Shown: positions 31,128 to 39,318 of the stretch, in pieces
Position numbering within the stretch: position 1 is the stretch's first letter
Layout: each line of letters begins with the position of its first letter
Assembly: GCA_019232985.1 (NCBI GenBank)
Contig: JAFAMW010000047.1
Coordinates: 1-39,405 of the forward strand
Length of the DNA: 39,405 nucleotides
Direction of reading: 5' to 3'
Source: Roseateles sp.
GTDB lineage: Bacteria > Pseudomonadota > Gammaproteobacteria > Burkholderiales > Burkholderiaceae
The notes under the pieces: generated by a model
Seen by the model: only the letters and a program-made list of their open reading frames with translations
Told to the model about the DNA's origin: nothing
Databases searched by the model: none
Position numbers and translations under genes: made by a program

Positions 31128-33457
31128 TAGCTACCCCCAAGGACGGCGCCGGGCTGCTCGGCGAGGTCGAGGGCACGCTGTCCGGCCACCGCGACGGCCA
31201 CGGCTTCCTGATCCCCGACGACGGCTCGTCCGACGTCTACCTGTCCGCGCAGGAAATGAAGGCCGTGATGCACGGCGATCGCCTGCGCGTGCGCATCGTG
31301 CGCATGGACAAGCGCGGCCGCCCCGAGGGCCGCGTGCTCGAGATCCTCGAGCGCAAGAAGCGCCCGATCATCGGCCGCCTGCTGCTCGAGTCGGGCATCT
31401 GGCTCGTCGCGCCCGAAGACAAGCGCATGGGCCAGGACATCCTCGTGCCCAAGAACGCGATCGCGAACGCGGCGGCCGGTCAGGTCGTCGCGGTCGAGCT
31501 GACCGAGCCGCCGTCGCTGTACTCGCAGCCGGTCGGGCGCGTCGTCGAGGTGCTCGGCGAGATCGACGACCCGGGCATGGAGATCGAGATCGCGGTGCGC
31601 AAGTACGACGTGCCGCACCGCTTCTCGGCGGCCGCGCTCGCGCAGGCCGCGAAGCTGCCCGAGCGGCTGCGCGCGGCCGACCTCAAGCAGCGCGTCGACC
31701 TGCGCGACGTCGCGCTCGTGACGATCGACGGCGAGGACGCGCGCGACTTCGACGACGCGGTCTACTGCGAGCCGCACAAGCAGGGCCGCGGCAAGAACGC
31801 GGTCGCGGGCTGGCGCCTGATCGTCGCGATCGCCGACGTCAGCCATTACGTGAAGCCCGGCGAGGCGCTCGACGTCGACGCCTACGAGCGCGCGACGAGC
31901 GTGTACTTTCCGCGCCGCGTGATCCCGATGCTGCCCGAGAAGATCTCGAACGGGCTGTGCTCGCTGATCCCCTACGAGGACCGCCTGTCGATGGTCTGCG
32001 ACATGCTCGTCGACGCGGACGGCGAGGTCCAGGCCTACCAGTTCTACCCGGCCGTGATCCGCTCGCACGAGCGCTTCACCTACACCGAGGTCGCAGCCAT
32101 CCTCGGCAACACCCATGGCCCCGAGGCGAGCAAGCGCGGCGAGCTCGTGCCGCACCTCGTGCACCTGCACGAGGTCTACCGCGCGCTGCTCGGCGCGCGC
32201 CAGCGCCGCGGCGCGATCGACTTCGAGACGACCGAGACGCAGATCGTCTGCGACGACAACGGCCGCATCGAGAAGATCGTGCCGCGCACGCGCAACGAGG
32301 CGCACCGCCTGATCGAGGAGGCGATGCTCGCCGCGAACACCTGCGCGGCCGACTTCATCGCCGTGAACAAGCGCGCCTGCCTGTTCCGCGTCCACGAGGG
32401 CCCGACGCCCGAGCGCCGCGCGACGCTGCAGGCCTATCTGCGCACGCTGGGCCTGCCGCCCGGCATCACGGGCATCTCGGACGACCCGAAGCCGGCCGAG
32501 TTCCAGGTGCTCGCCGAGGCGACCAAGGGCCGCCCCGACGCGCAGCAGATCCACACCATGCTGCTGCGCTCGATGCAGCAGGCGATCTACACGGCGACGA
32601 ACTCGGGCCACTTCGGCCTCGCCTACCCGGCCTACACGCACTTCACGAGCCCGATCCGGCGCTACCCGGACCTGCTCGTGCACCGCGTGATCAAGGCCAT
32701 CCTCGCCGACAAGCGCTACCAGCTCGACGCCGCCAAGATGGACGTGCCGATGGCGCCGAAGCGCCCGGGCCGCGCGGCGCCGATCAACCCGGCCGAGGCG
32801 AGCACCGAGCAGGAGCGCTGGGACGTCGTCGGCGCGCATTGCAGCGCCAACGAGCGCCGCGCCGACGAGGCCTCGCGCGACGTCGAGGCCTGGCTCAAGT
32901 GCCGCTACATGCGCGAGCACCTCGGCGAGGAGTACGCGGGCACGGTCAGCGCCGTGACGAGCTTCGGCCTGTTCGTGCAGCTCGACGCGCTCTACGTCGA
33001 GGGCCTGATCCACATCACCGAGCTCGGCGGCGAGTACTACCGCTTCGACGAGGTGCGCCAGGAGCTGCGCGGCGAACGCACCGGCATCCGCTACGCGACC
33101 GGCGCGCGCGTGCACGTGCAGGTCAGCCGCGTCGACCTCGACGGCCGCAAGATCGACTTCCGCCTCGTGCGCGAGCACGAGGACGGCACGCGTGCGTCGC
33201 ATGGCGCGGCGCGCGAGCGCGGCCACGGCAAGCCGGCCGCGAGCGAACGCGCGCCGCAGCACAAGCCGGTGCCCGCGACGAGCGCGGTCGAGCAGCTCGA
33301 GCGCACGCGCGTGAGCGACCGCGAGATCAAGGCCGCGATGAAGGGCGCCGCGAAGAAGGCCGCCGCACCCAAGCCCGCGGCCGGCGCGAAGTCGGCGATG
33401 AAGAAGGCCGCGAAGGTGGGTCGGCATGCCGAGGTCAAGGCGCGCAAGCCGCGCTGA
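31127..33457 (+). CDS. rnr: Exoribonuclease R (RNase R), start codon non-canonical or mutated
   Basis: Processive 3'-to-5' exoribonuclease that degrades structured RNA and defective rRNA and assists trans-translation. Residues read from 31127 show a cold-shock domain (GEVEGTLSGHRDGHGFLIPD), the RNB catalytic domain with GEDARDFDDAVYCE and TSPIRRYPDLLVHRVI, an S1 domain (EYAGTVSAVTSFGLFVQLDA) and a Lys/Ala-rich tail. No ATG, GTG or TTG in this frame exists between the tRNA gene and ATG 31256, which would cut into the cold-shock domain. If ATA 31127 were ATG the protein would begin M-A-T-P-K-D-G-A-G-L-L-G-E-V, so I set the start there. The N-terminal helix-turn-helix domain of E. coli RNase R is absent. 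Confidence 0.9.
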   Translation: MATPKDGAGLLGEVEGTLSGHRDGHGFLIPDDGSSDVYLSAQEMKAVMHGDRLRVRIVRMDKRGRPEGRVLEILERKKRPIIGRLLLESGIWLVAPEDKRMGQDILVPKNAIANAAAGQVVAVELTEPPSLYSQPVGRVVEVLGEIDDPGMEIEIAVRKYDVPHRFSAAALAQAAKLPERLRAADLKQRVDLRDVALVTIDGEDARDFDDAVYCEPHKQGRGKNAVAGWRLIVAIADVSHYVKPGEALDVDAYERATSVYFPRRVIPMLPEKISNGLCSLIPYEDRLSMVCDMLVDADGEVQAYQFYPAVIRSHERFTYTEVAAILGNTHGPEASKRGELVPHLVHLHEVYRALLGARQRRGAIDFETTETQIVCDDNGRIEKIVPRTRNEAHRLIEEAMLAANTCAADFIAVNKRACLFRVHEGPTPERRATLQAYLRTLGLPPGITGISDDPKPAEFQVLAEATKGRPDAQQIHTMLLRSMQQAIYTATNSGHFGLAYPAYTHFTSPIRRYPDLLVHRVIKAILADKRYQLDAAKMDVPMAPKRPGRAAPINPAEASTEQERWDVVGAHCSANERRADEASRDVEAWLKCRYMREHLGEEYAGTVSAVTSFGLFVQLDALYVEGLIHITELGGEYYRFDEVRQELRGERTGIRYATGARVHVQVSRVDLDGRKIDFRLVREHEDGTRASHGAARERGHGKPAASERAPQHKPVPATSAVEQLERTRVSDREIKAAMKGAAKKAAAPKPAAGAKSAMKKAAKVGRHAEVKARKPR

Positions 33458-33570
33458 AGGGCGCGGGCGGGCGGCCGCCCGGGGGGAGCGGTTCGGGCCG
33501 GGCCCGCCGCTCGGTGCGCGGCGCCCCCGGGCATGGGTAGACTGACCGGATCCCGCAACGGAAACAAACG
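33458..33570. other. Gap after rnr with GC palindrome
   Basis: The 113-bp gap holds a perfect 12-bp palindrome GGGCGGCCGCCC (33469-33480), which may end rnr transcription. A possible -10 box TAGACT (33538-33543) lies 27 bp before the next ATG. I see no coding sequence. Confidence 0.35.
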
Positions 33571-34227
33571 ATGACCCGAGTTCGCGTCAACGGCTTCACC
33601 CTCTCGCTCGACGGCTACGGCGCCGGCCCGGACCAGGACCTCGAGCACCCGCTCGGCGTCGGCGGGATGGACCTGCACCAGTGGCTGATCTCGACCCGTA
33701 CGTTCCAGCGCAATCTGTTCGGCAAGGACGGCGGCACGACCGGGGTCGACGACGACTTCGCGGCGCGCAGCTTCCACGACGTCGGCGCCTGGATCCTCGG
33801 GCGCAATATGTTCGGGCCGATCCGCGGCGCATGGCCTGACCTGAACTGGAAGGGCTGGTGGGGTGACAGCCCGCCGTACCACGTGCCGGTCTTCGTGCTG
33901 ACCCACCATGCGCGCGAACCCCTCGAGATGGAAGGCGGCACGACCTTCCACTTCGTCACGGGCGGCGCCCGCGAGGCGCTCGAGCGCGCGCGCGAGGCCG
34001 CGGCCGGCAAGGACGTGCGCATCGGCGGTGGGCCGGCGACGATCCGGCAATACCTGCGCGAGGGCCTGATCGACGCGCTGCACCTCGCGATCTCGCCGGT
34101 CCTGCTCGGTCGCGGCGAGGCGCTGTTCGAGGGCATCGACATGCGCGCGCTCGGCTACGAATGCGTGGAGACCGTCGCGTCGGAGAAGGCCACGCATGTG
34201 GTGCTGCGGCGCCGCGCAGGGGCCTGA
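33571..34227 (+). CDS. Dihydrofolate reductase family (RibD C-terminal-like) protein
   Basis: A 218-residue protein of the DHFR/RibD C-terminal superfamily. It has the N-terminal strand VRVNGFTLSLDGYGAG, an AWILGRNMFGPIRGAW region (nucleotide-binding turn), PVFVLTHHAREPL, the FHFVTGGAREALERAREAA stretch, DVRIGGGPATIRQYLREGLI and DALHLAISPVLLGRGEALFEG. Members are NADPH-dependent reductases, but most have unknown substrates, so this is not the housekeeping folA or ribD. It starts at ATG 33571 with GGAAA upstream. The next gene starts 7 bp after its stop. It belongs to accessory rather than core content. Confidence 0.85.
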   Translation: MTRVRVNGFTLSLDGYGAGPDQDLEHPLGVGGMDLHQWLISTRTFQRNLFGKDGGTTGVDDDFAARSFHDVGAWILGRNMFGPIRGAWPDLNWKGWWGDSPPYHVPVFVLTHHAREPLEMEGGTTFHFVTGGAREALERAREAAAGKDVRIGGGPATIRQYLREGLIDALHLAISPVLLGRGEALFEGIDMRALGYECVETVASEKATHVVLRRRAGA

Positions 34228-34234
34228 GCTCTGG

Positions 34235-34654
34235 ATGGCTGGCGAGCCGCGCGCCGCTCGGTCGACCGCAGACGAGAGCGAGGTCCGCGCCGCTCACGCC
34301 GCCTGGATCGGCGCCGTCGACGCTGGCGATCTTGACCGTCTGCTCGAGCTGATGAGCGACGACGCGGTGTTCCTGAGCCCGGGCCAGGCGTTGGTCGGCC
34401 GCGACGGCTTCGCGGCCGGCTTTACCGCCGCCCACGAGCGTGCGCGCATCGACTGCACCAGCGAGTTGCTCGATGTCGTCGTCGCCGGCGACGTCGCCTA
34501 CACGCTGTGCCGCGACGCGCTGGCAGTGACGCCGCGCGCCGGCGGCGCGGTCGTCGCGCTCGCCGGCCACCGGATGAGCGTCTATCGCCGCGCGGCCGAC
34601 GGCCGCTGGCGGCTCGCGCGCGACGCCCATAGGCTGGTGCCGGTCGCGCGCTGA
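34235..34654 (+). CDS. SnoaL-like / DUF4440 family protein
   Basis: A 139-residue protein with the NTF2-like fold typical of the DUF4440/SgcJ group: AAHAAWIGAVDAGDLDRLLE, LMSDDAVFLSPGQALVGRDG, an EHRARID-like middle and HRMSVYRRAADGRWRLARDA at the end. Such proteins are small cone-shaped enzymes or ligand binders; the ligand is unknown here. I chose ATG 34235 over the upstream GTG 34196, because the latter would overlap the preceding gene by 32 bp and add a non-family tail. It may share a transcript with the reductase-like gene before it. Confidence 0.8.
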   Translation: MAGEPRAARSTADESEVRAAHAAWIGAVDAGDLDRLLELMSDDAVFLSPGQALVGRDGFAAGFTAAHERARIDCTSELLDVVVAGDVAYTLCRDALAVTPRAGGAVVALAGHRMSVYRRAADGRWRLARDAHRLVPVAR

Positions 34655-34674
34655 GTTCGGGCCTCGGGCTCAGC
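34650..34674. terminator. Inverted repeat spanning two convergent stop codons
   Basis: GCTGAG (34650-34655) and CTCAGC (34669-34674) form a 6-bp stem around a 13-base GC-rich loop. Each arm contains a stop codon: the TGA of the SnoaL-like gene and the reverse-strand TGA of the cupin gene. The position suggests a shared bidirectional terminator, but no T tract follows on either strand. Confidence 0.35.
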
Positions 34675-35173
34675 CCTCGCGCAACGCATCCGGCAAGCCG
34701 TCGTGCGGGCCCAGCTCGTGCGCCGGCACGTCGCCCCACCAGGCCTCGGGACGCAGGTCCTCGCGGCGCGTCGGGTTCAGCGGGTAGTAGATGCGGCTGC
34801 CCGGGCGCGCCGCGTCGCCGCCGACAAGCAGCAGCGCGTCGCGCGTGCCGTTGTTGATGAAGCAGTGGCTGATGCCCGTGCCGGCCGGAAACGCCGCGAG
34901 CTCGCCCGCCGTCATGCGGTGCAGCGTGCCGTCGATCCACGCGTCCACTTCGCCGTCGATCACGTAGACGAACTCCTCCTCGTCCTCCTCGGCGTGCGGC
35001 CACGACGAGCGTCGGCCCGGCGGCAGGCGCTGCAGGTTGATGCCGATGCGGGTGAGGCCCGCGGCCTTGCCGATGCGGCGCACCGGGCCCAGCGCTTCGG
35101 TGCTCTGCGGATAGACATGGCTGTGCTCGGGCACGTCGGCGGCGGCGACGATGAAGGCGGGGCGTTGCGTCAT
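34670..35173 (-). CDS. Cupin domain protein
   Basis: A 167-residue cupin (double-stranded beta-helix) protein. It has the metal-site motif WPHAEEDEEEFVYVIDGEV (the first cupin box, His and Glu ligands) and a second box FPAGTGISHCFINNG with a His. The C-terminal stretch YYPLNPTRREDLRPEAWWGD is not one I can tie to a function. ATG 35173 has no Shine-Dalgarno sequence. GTG 35215 in the same frame would add 14 residues of Pro/His-rich sequence and lie just 7 bp after the NAD(P)HX repair gene stop, so either start is possible. It is the last gene of the minus-strand operon. Confidence 0.85.
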   Translation of the reverse strand: MTQRPAFIVAAADVPEHSHVYPQSTEALGPVRRIGKAAGLTRIGINLQRLPPGRRSSWPHAEEDEEEFVYVIDGEVDAWIDGTLHRMTAGELAAFPAGTGISHCFINNGTRDALLLVGGDAARPGSRIYYPLNPTRREDLRPEAWWGDVPAHELGPHDGLPDALREG

Positions 35174-35222
35174 GGGGTGGGGCAGGGGCAGCGGGTGATG
35201 CGCGGATGATGGCACGCGCCGC

Positions 35223-36569
35223 TCAGCGCGGATCGAGCCCGAGCATGCGCTCGATCAGCTCGTTAGCGCGCAGAGGCCCATGGGCCTGCGTGTCGCCGGC
35301 CAGGCCATGCCAGTGCACGGCCGCGCAGGCGACGTCGAACGCGTCGAGCCCGGGCCGCTGCGCCCACAGCCCGCCGGCCCAGCCCGCGAGCACGTCGCCG
35401 CTGCCCGGCGTCGCGAGCGCGGGGCCGCCGCTGCCGTTGACGGCCGGCACGCGGCCCGGCGCGGCGACGACGCTGCCCGAGCCCTTGAGCACGACCGTGC
35501 AGGCGTAGCGCGCGGCGAGCGCCCGGGCCGCGCCGAGGCGGTCGGCCTGGACCGCGGCGGCGTCGGTCTCGAGCAGGCGCGCGGCCTCGGGCGGGTGCGG
35601 CGTCAGCAGCGTCGGCGCGGCGCGCGCGCGCAGCGCCGCGGCGAGCGCCGGGTCGCGCGCGATCGCGTTCAGCGCGTCGGCGTCGAGCACGAGGCGCGGC
35701 GCCGCGTCGAGCAGGGCCGGTAGGCGCCAGACTATGCGCGCGCCGCCGCCGCAGCCGGCGACGACGGTCGCGAGCGCGCGGCCGTCCCAGCGCAGCAGCT
35801 CGGGGCGCAGCGCGTCGTCGACCTCGGCGTAGACGCGGCCCGCGCCGGCCGCGAGCGCGGCGCGCGCGGCGAGGCGCGCCGCGCCCGGCATGCTGCCCGC
35901 GACGACCTGCACGTCGCCCTGCGTGCCCTTGTGCGCGAGCGGGTCGCGCGTGCGCCAGGGCGCGAGCCGGTCGCGGCCGATCAGCGTCGCGGTCGGCGCG
36001 CCGTCGAGCGCGTCGGCGGGCGCCTCGCCGAGCGCGTCGAACCACAGCGTGCCCGCGCAGGCCCGGCCGGCGCCGGTCAGCAGGCCGGGCTTGAGCGTGA
36101 GCAGCGCGAGCGTGTGGTCGGCACGCACGGCCGAACCGTGGGCGACGCCGCGTTCGGCGTCGAGCCCGCTCGGCAGGTCGACCGCGAGCACCGTCGCGCG
36201 GCCGGCCAGGGCATTGATCTGCGCGACGCGCGCGGCCCACGCGTCCTCGAGCGGGCGCGCGAGGCCGAGGCCGAACAAGGCGTCGACGACGAGGCCCGTG
36301 TCGGGCGGCGGCGCGTCGTCGGTGCTCACCGCCAGGCCCTGCGCGGCGAGGTGTCGCGCGGCGACCCGGCCGTCGGCGCCGTTGTTGCCGGGGCCGCAGG
36401 CGACCCAGACGCCGCCGCCGCGGTGCAGCGCGAGCGCGAGCTTCGCGACGGCGAGGCCGGCGTCCTCGATCAGGTCGGGGCGGCGCGCGAGCACGCGCCG
36501 CTCGACGCGGCGGCTGCCCGCGCTGCCGTGCAGCGGCAGCGCTGCGGCAGCGGGCAGGACCTTGAACAT
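35223..36569 (-). CDS. nnr: Bifunctional NAD(P)H-hydrate epimerase and ADP-dependent dehydratase
   Basis: Repairs NAD(P)HX, the damaged hydrated form of NAD(P)H. The epimerase half converts R to S, and the dehydratase half restores NAD(P)H using ADP. The 448-residue protein has an N-terminal YjeF_N domain with VWVACGPGNNGADGRVAARH (about 54-73) and LPSGLDAERGVAHGSAVRAD. The C-terminal dehydratase has HKGTQGDVQVVAGSMPGAAR, VLTPHPPEAARLL-like sequence, CTVVLKGSGSVVAAP and the NGSGGPALATPGSGDVLAGW motif. The length is somewhat short for a fused enzyme (about 500). CCGGAGCAAGAC precedes the start at 36569, which is 17 bp after dadA. Confidence 0.94.
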   Translation of the reverse strand: MFKVLPAAAALPLHGSAGSRRVERRVLARRPDLIEDAGLAVAKLALALHRGGGVWVACGPGNNGADGRVAARHLAAQGLAVSTDDAPPPDTGLVVDALFGLGLARPLEDAWAARVAQINALAGRATVLAVDLPSGLDAERGVAHGSAVRADHTLALLTLKPGLLTGAGRACAGTLWFDALGEAPADALDGAPTATLIGRDRLAPWRTRDPLAHKGTQGDVQVVAGSMPGAARLAARAALAAGAGRVYAEVDDALRPELLRWDGRALATVVAGCGGGARIVWRLPALLDAAPRLVLDADALNAIARDPALAAALRARAAPTLLTPHPPEAARLLETDAAAVQADRLGAARALAARYACTVVLKGSGSVVAAPGRVPAVNGSGGPALATPGSGDVLAGWAGGLWAQRPGLDAFDVACAAVHWHGLAGDTQAHGPLRANELIERMLGLDPR

Positions 36570-36586
36570 GTCTTGCTCCGGTGCGC

Positions 36587-37822
36587 CTAGGCGAAGCGCT
36601 CGACGCCGAGCCCGGCCACGTCGACCTCGGCGCCGCGGCCCTGCAGGCCGTCGGCGATCACGCGCGCGGCGCCGAGCGCGACGCTCCAGCCGGCATCGCT
36701 CGCGGCGGCGTGCAGCCACAGGCCCGGCACGGCGGTCTTGCCGAGCACGGGCAGGTGGTCGGCGAACTGCGCGTGGCTGCCGCTCCAGCGCTGCAGCTGG
36801 CCGCTCTGGATGGCGCCGGGGAACCAGTCGTGCAGCACCTCGTGCAGGCGCGCCGCGTCGCGGCCGACGAGGCGCACGCGCTGGCCGATGCGGCTGACCG
36901 TCACGTCGTGGTGGAGATCGACGACGGCGCCGCGCGGGCCGAGGTCCGGGTGGGCCTCGAACTGGCGCAGCGGCGCCGTCAGCGAATGCGAGGTGATCGC
37001 GTACGCGGCGAGCTTGAGGCCCAGCGGCGCGAGCAGCGCGGCCGTCTCGGTGCCCGCGCAGACGACGATCGCGTCGAAGCGCTCGCGCTGCGGACCGAGC
37101 GGCGTGGGCACCGTGTCGCCGGCGTCCTGCGGGCGGCCGCCCGCGGCGGCACCCGCGAGCGCCTGCATCGGCGCGTGCTCGTGGACGAGCTCGCCGCCGG
37201 CCGCGACCGAGCGCACCGTCGTGTCGAAGCGCCAGCGCGCGCCGAGGCGCTGGGCCTCGACGCGCAGCAGGTGGGCGAGCTGGCGGCAGTTGCCGATCTC
37301 GGCGGGCTTGAGCGCGACGCCGCCGTGCAGCGGCGTCTGCTCGTTGAGGCCGGGCTCGCGCGCGCGGCATTGCGCGGCGTCGAGCGTCTCGGCCGCGAGG
37401 CCCAGGCGCTCGAGCCGCGCGAGGCCCGGCGCGATCGCGTCGCGCTCGCGCGCCGTGCGCGCGAGCAGCAGCAGGCCCTCGGCGCTTTCGAAGTCGAGCT
37501 GCAGCGCGCGGCGCAGCGACTGCAGGCGCGCGTGGGCGTAGACGGCGAGGTGGTGGAGGGCGTCGGCGCGGGCGGCCGCTTCGGGGCGGCGCGCGGCCTT
37601 CCATTGCTGGACGCGCCAGCCGAACTGGCCGCCCGGCGCGGGCCAGGCCGGCGCCTGCAGCGGCAGCGCGAGGGCCGGCGCGAGCAGGCCGCTGTTGGCG
37701 AAGCTCGCTTCGGCGGCGACGCTGCCGCGGCGCTCGAAGACGGCGACCTCGTGGCCCTCGCTCGCGAGTTCGTAGGCGGTGGTGACGCCGGCGATGCCGG
37801 CGCCGATGATGGCGACTCTCAT
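36587..37822 (-). CDS. D-amino acid dehydrogenase-like FAD oxidoreductase
   Basis: FAD-dependent oxidoreductase of the DadA type, which oxidises D-amino acids to 2-oxo acids and feeds electrons to the membrane quinone pool. The 411-residue protein opens with an FAD-binding fold ([40 protein letters not shown]), continues with SGLLAPALALPLQAPAWPAP, and ends with the DAO C-terminal part (DHLPVLGKTAVPGLWLHAA). Similar enzymes act on glycine or proline, so the substrate is not certain. ATG 37822 overlaps the amidase stop (ATGA at 37822-37819), so the two are coupled. I therefore omit a symbol. Confidence 0.85.
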   Translation of the reverse strand: MRVAIIGAGIAGVTTAYELASEGHEVAVFERRGSVAAEASFANSGLLAPALALPLQAPAWPAPGGQFGWRVQQWKAARRPEAAARADALHHLAVYAHARLQSLRRALQLDFESAEGLLLLARTARERDAIAPGLARLERLGLAAETLDAAQCRAREPGLNEQTPLHGGVALKPAEIGNCRQLAHLLRVEAQRLGARWRFDTTVRSVAAGGELVHEHAPMQALAGAAAGGRPQDAGDTVPTPLGPQRERFDAIVVCAGTETAALLAPLGLKLAAYAITSHSLTAPLRQFEAHPDLGPRGAVVDLHHDVTVSRIGQRVRLVGRDAARLHEVLHDWFPGAIQSGQLQRWSGSHAQFADHLPVLGKTAVPGLWLHAAASDAGWSVALGAARVIADGLQGRGAEVDVAGLGVERFA

Positions 37823-39171
37823 AAGACTTGTTCGATGCGCAGCGCAGTATCGAGCAGATCGTCGTCCTGCCCGCCGCGCGACCACAACATCAGGCCGACC
37901 GGCAGTTCGCCGCGGGCCTGGCAGGGCAGGGAAACGGCGCAGCCGCCGAGCGCGTTGACGAGGCTCGGGTTGCGCAGCAGCAGGCCGTTCGCGGCGAAGT
38001 AGGCCGCGTCGTCGGCCTGCAGCGGGGCGAGTTCGGGCGCGACGACGGGCACGGTCGGGCTCAGCAGCGCGTCGAAGCCGGCCATCGCCTGCTCCATCGC
38101 GGCGACCCAGGCGCGCTGCTCGGCGCGCCGCTCGATGTAGTCGGCCGCGAGCACGTCGCGGCCCGCGACGACGCGGCGGGCGACGCGCGGGTCGACGCGG
38201 GCCTGCTGCGCGCCGCTCAGGTGGCGGTACCAGCTCCAGGCCTCGGCCGACACGACGATGCCTCCGGTCGGCAGCGCCGCGAGTGGCGCGAGCTCGAACT
38301 CGACGATCTCGGCGCCCGCGCGGCTCAGGCGCTCGAGCGCGGCCGCGAACGCGCGCGCGACGGCCGCGTCCACGCCGTCGAGCGGCAGGCCGCGCGGCAC
38401 GCCGAGGCGCCGCGCCGCGAGCGGCTTGGCCGCGAGCGTCACGGCGCGTGCCGCGAGGATCTCATGCAGCAGCACCGCGTCGCGCACCGAGCGCGTGATC
38501 GCGCCGGCCGTGTCGAGGCTGTCGGCGAGCGGCAACAGGCCCGCGCGCGGCACGAGCGCCTGCGTGCTCTTGAAGCCGACGAGGCCGTGCAGCGCCGCGG
38601 GAATGCGGATCGAGCCGCCGGTGTCCGAGCCGAGTCCGGCCCAGGCCGCGCCGGCCGCGACGCTGACGGCGGCCCCCGAGCTCGAGCCGCCGGGGATGCG
38701 CTCGACGCCGTCGAGCGCGGCCGTGGCCGGGTTGCGCGGCGTGCCGTGGTGCGGGTTCAGGCCGAGCCCCGAATAGGCGAACTCCGTCATGTTGGTGTGG
38801 CCGACGAGCGCGGCGCCGGCCGCGCGCAGGCGCGCGACGGCAGCCGCGTCGCCGACGGGGGCCTGGCCGGCTCCGCCGGACTCGGCGCGCGCGTCGGCCA
38901 ACGCGACCGAGCCGGCCGTGGCCGCGTGCTCGACCATGTCGAAGTTGTCCTTGACGCTGATCGCGAGGCCGGCGAGCGGCAGCGCGGCGCCGCGCGCGGC
39001 GGCGGCGTCGGCCGCGCGGGCCGCCGCGCGCGCCGCGTCGGCATACATGCGAACGAACGCGTGGCGGCAGGGCGGGGCGCCGGCCGCGGCGAGGCTGCGC
39101 TCGATCTCGGCGGCCGCGCTGGTCTGGCCCGCGCGCAGGCGCGCCAGGACGGCACTGAGGTCGTCTGTCAT
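37819..39171 (-). CDS. Amidase (amidase signature family)
   Basis: Hydrolase of the amidase-signature superfamily with the Ser-cisSer-Lys triad. The 450-residue protein shows AISVKDNFD (Lys74), the [12 protein letters not shown] segment (cis-Ser about 163) and [16 protein letters not shown] (nucleophile Ser187). The [20 protein letters not shown] stretch is also family-typical. GatA would be in a gatCAB context with a different sequence, so this is probably an independent amidase. Its first codon is 147 bp upstream of the rpsB ATG on the opposite strand. It heads a minus-strand operon of four genes. Confidence 0.92.
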   Translation of the reverse strand: MTDDLSAVLARLRAGQTSAAAEIERSLAAAGAPPCRHAFVRMYADAARAAARAADAAAARGAALPLAGLAISVKDNFDMVEHAATAGSVALADARAESGGAGQAPVGDAAAVARLRAAGAALVGHTNMTEFAYSGLGLNPHHGTPRNPATAALDGVERIPGGSSSGAAVSVAAGAAWAGLGSDTGGSIRIPAALHGLVGFKSTQALVPRAGLLPLADSLDTAGAITRSVRDAVLLHEILAARAVTLAAKPLAARRLGVPRGLPLDGVDAAVARAFAAALERLSRAGAEIVEFELAPLAALPTGGIVVSAEAWSWYRHLSGAQQARVDPRVARRVVAGRDVLAADYIERRAEQRAWVAAMEQAMAGFDALLSPTVPVVAPELAPLQADDAAYFAANGLLLRNPSLVNALGGCAVSLPCQARGELPVGLMLWSRGGQDDDLLDTALRIEQVL

Positions 39172-39179
39172 TGCTGTGC

Positions 39180-39185
39180 TAGAAT
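39180..39185 (+). promoter_or_regulatory. Probable -10 box of rpsB
   Basis: TAGAAT lies 134 bp before the rpsB ATG and overlaps the divergent region just upstream of the amidase start. No good -35 hexamer is seen at 16-18 bp. The implied start near 39192 gives a leader of about 127 bases. Confidence 0.5.
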
Positions 39186-39232
39186 CTTTGGGTTTTGCCG
39201 GGGCATGGTGCTCTGGTGGAACTTAAACGCTG

Positions 39233-39291
39233 CTCCGGCCCTGAAGAGGTGTCGCGCGGGGATTCATCACCCCGCTCGATTCGCGCCGGAG
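39233..39291 (+). promoter_or_regulatory. Structured leader of rpsB mRNA
   Basis: An outer 7-bp stem CTCCGGC and GCCGGAG (39233-39239 with 39285-39291) encloses an inner 6-bp stem GCGGGG and CCCCGC (39256-39261 with 39270-39275, loop ATTCATCA). The rpsB mRNA of gammaproteobacteria is autoregulated by protein S2 through a conserved leader, so this may be the equivalent element. That assignment is an inference. The ribosome site CGGAG (39308-39312) lies downstream of the structure. Confidence 0.5.
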
Positions 39292-39318
39292 TTTAGACCC
39301 AACCCTTCGGAGATTGAT

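Noticed and set aside
36581..38002. A plus-strand frame of 473 codons across the DadA-like gene and amidase.
   Set aside because: It is antisense to two genes with clear motifs and ATGA coupling.
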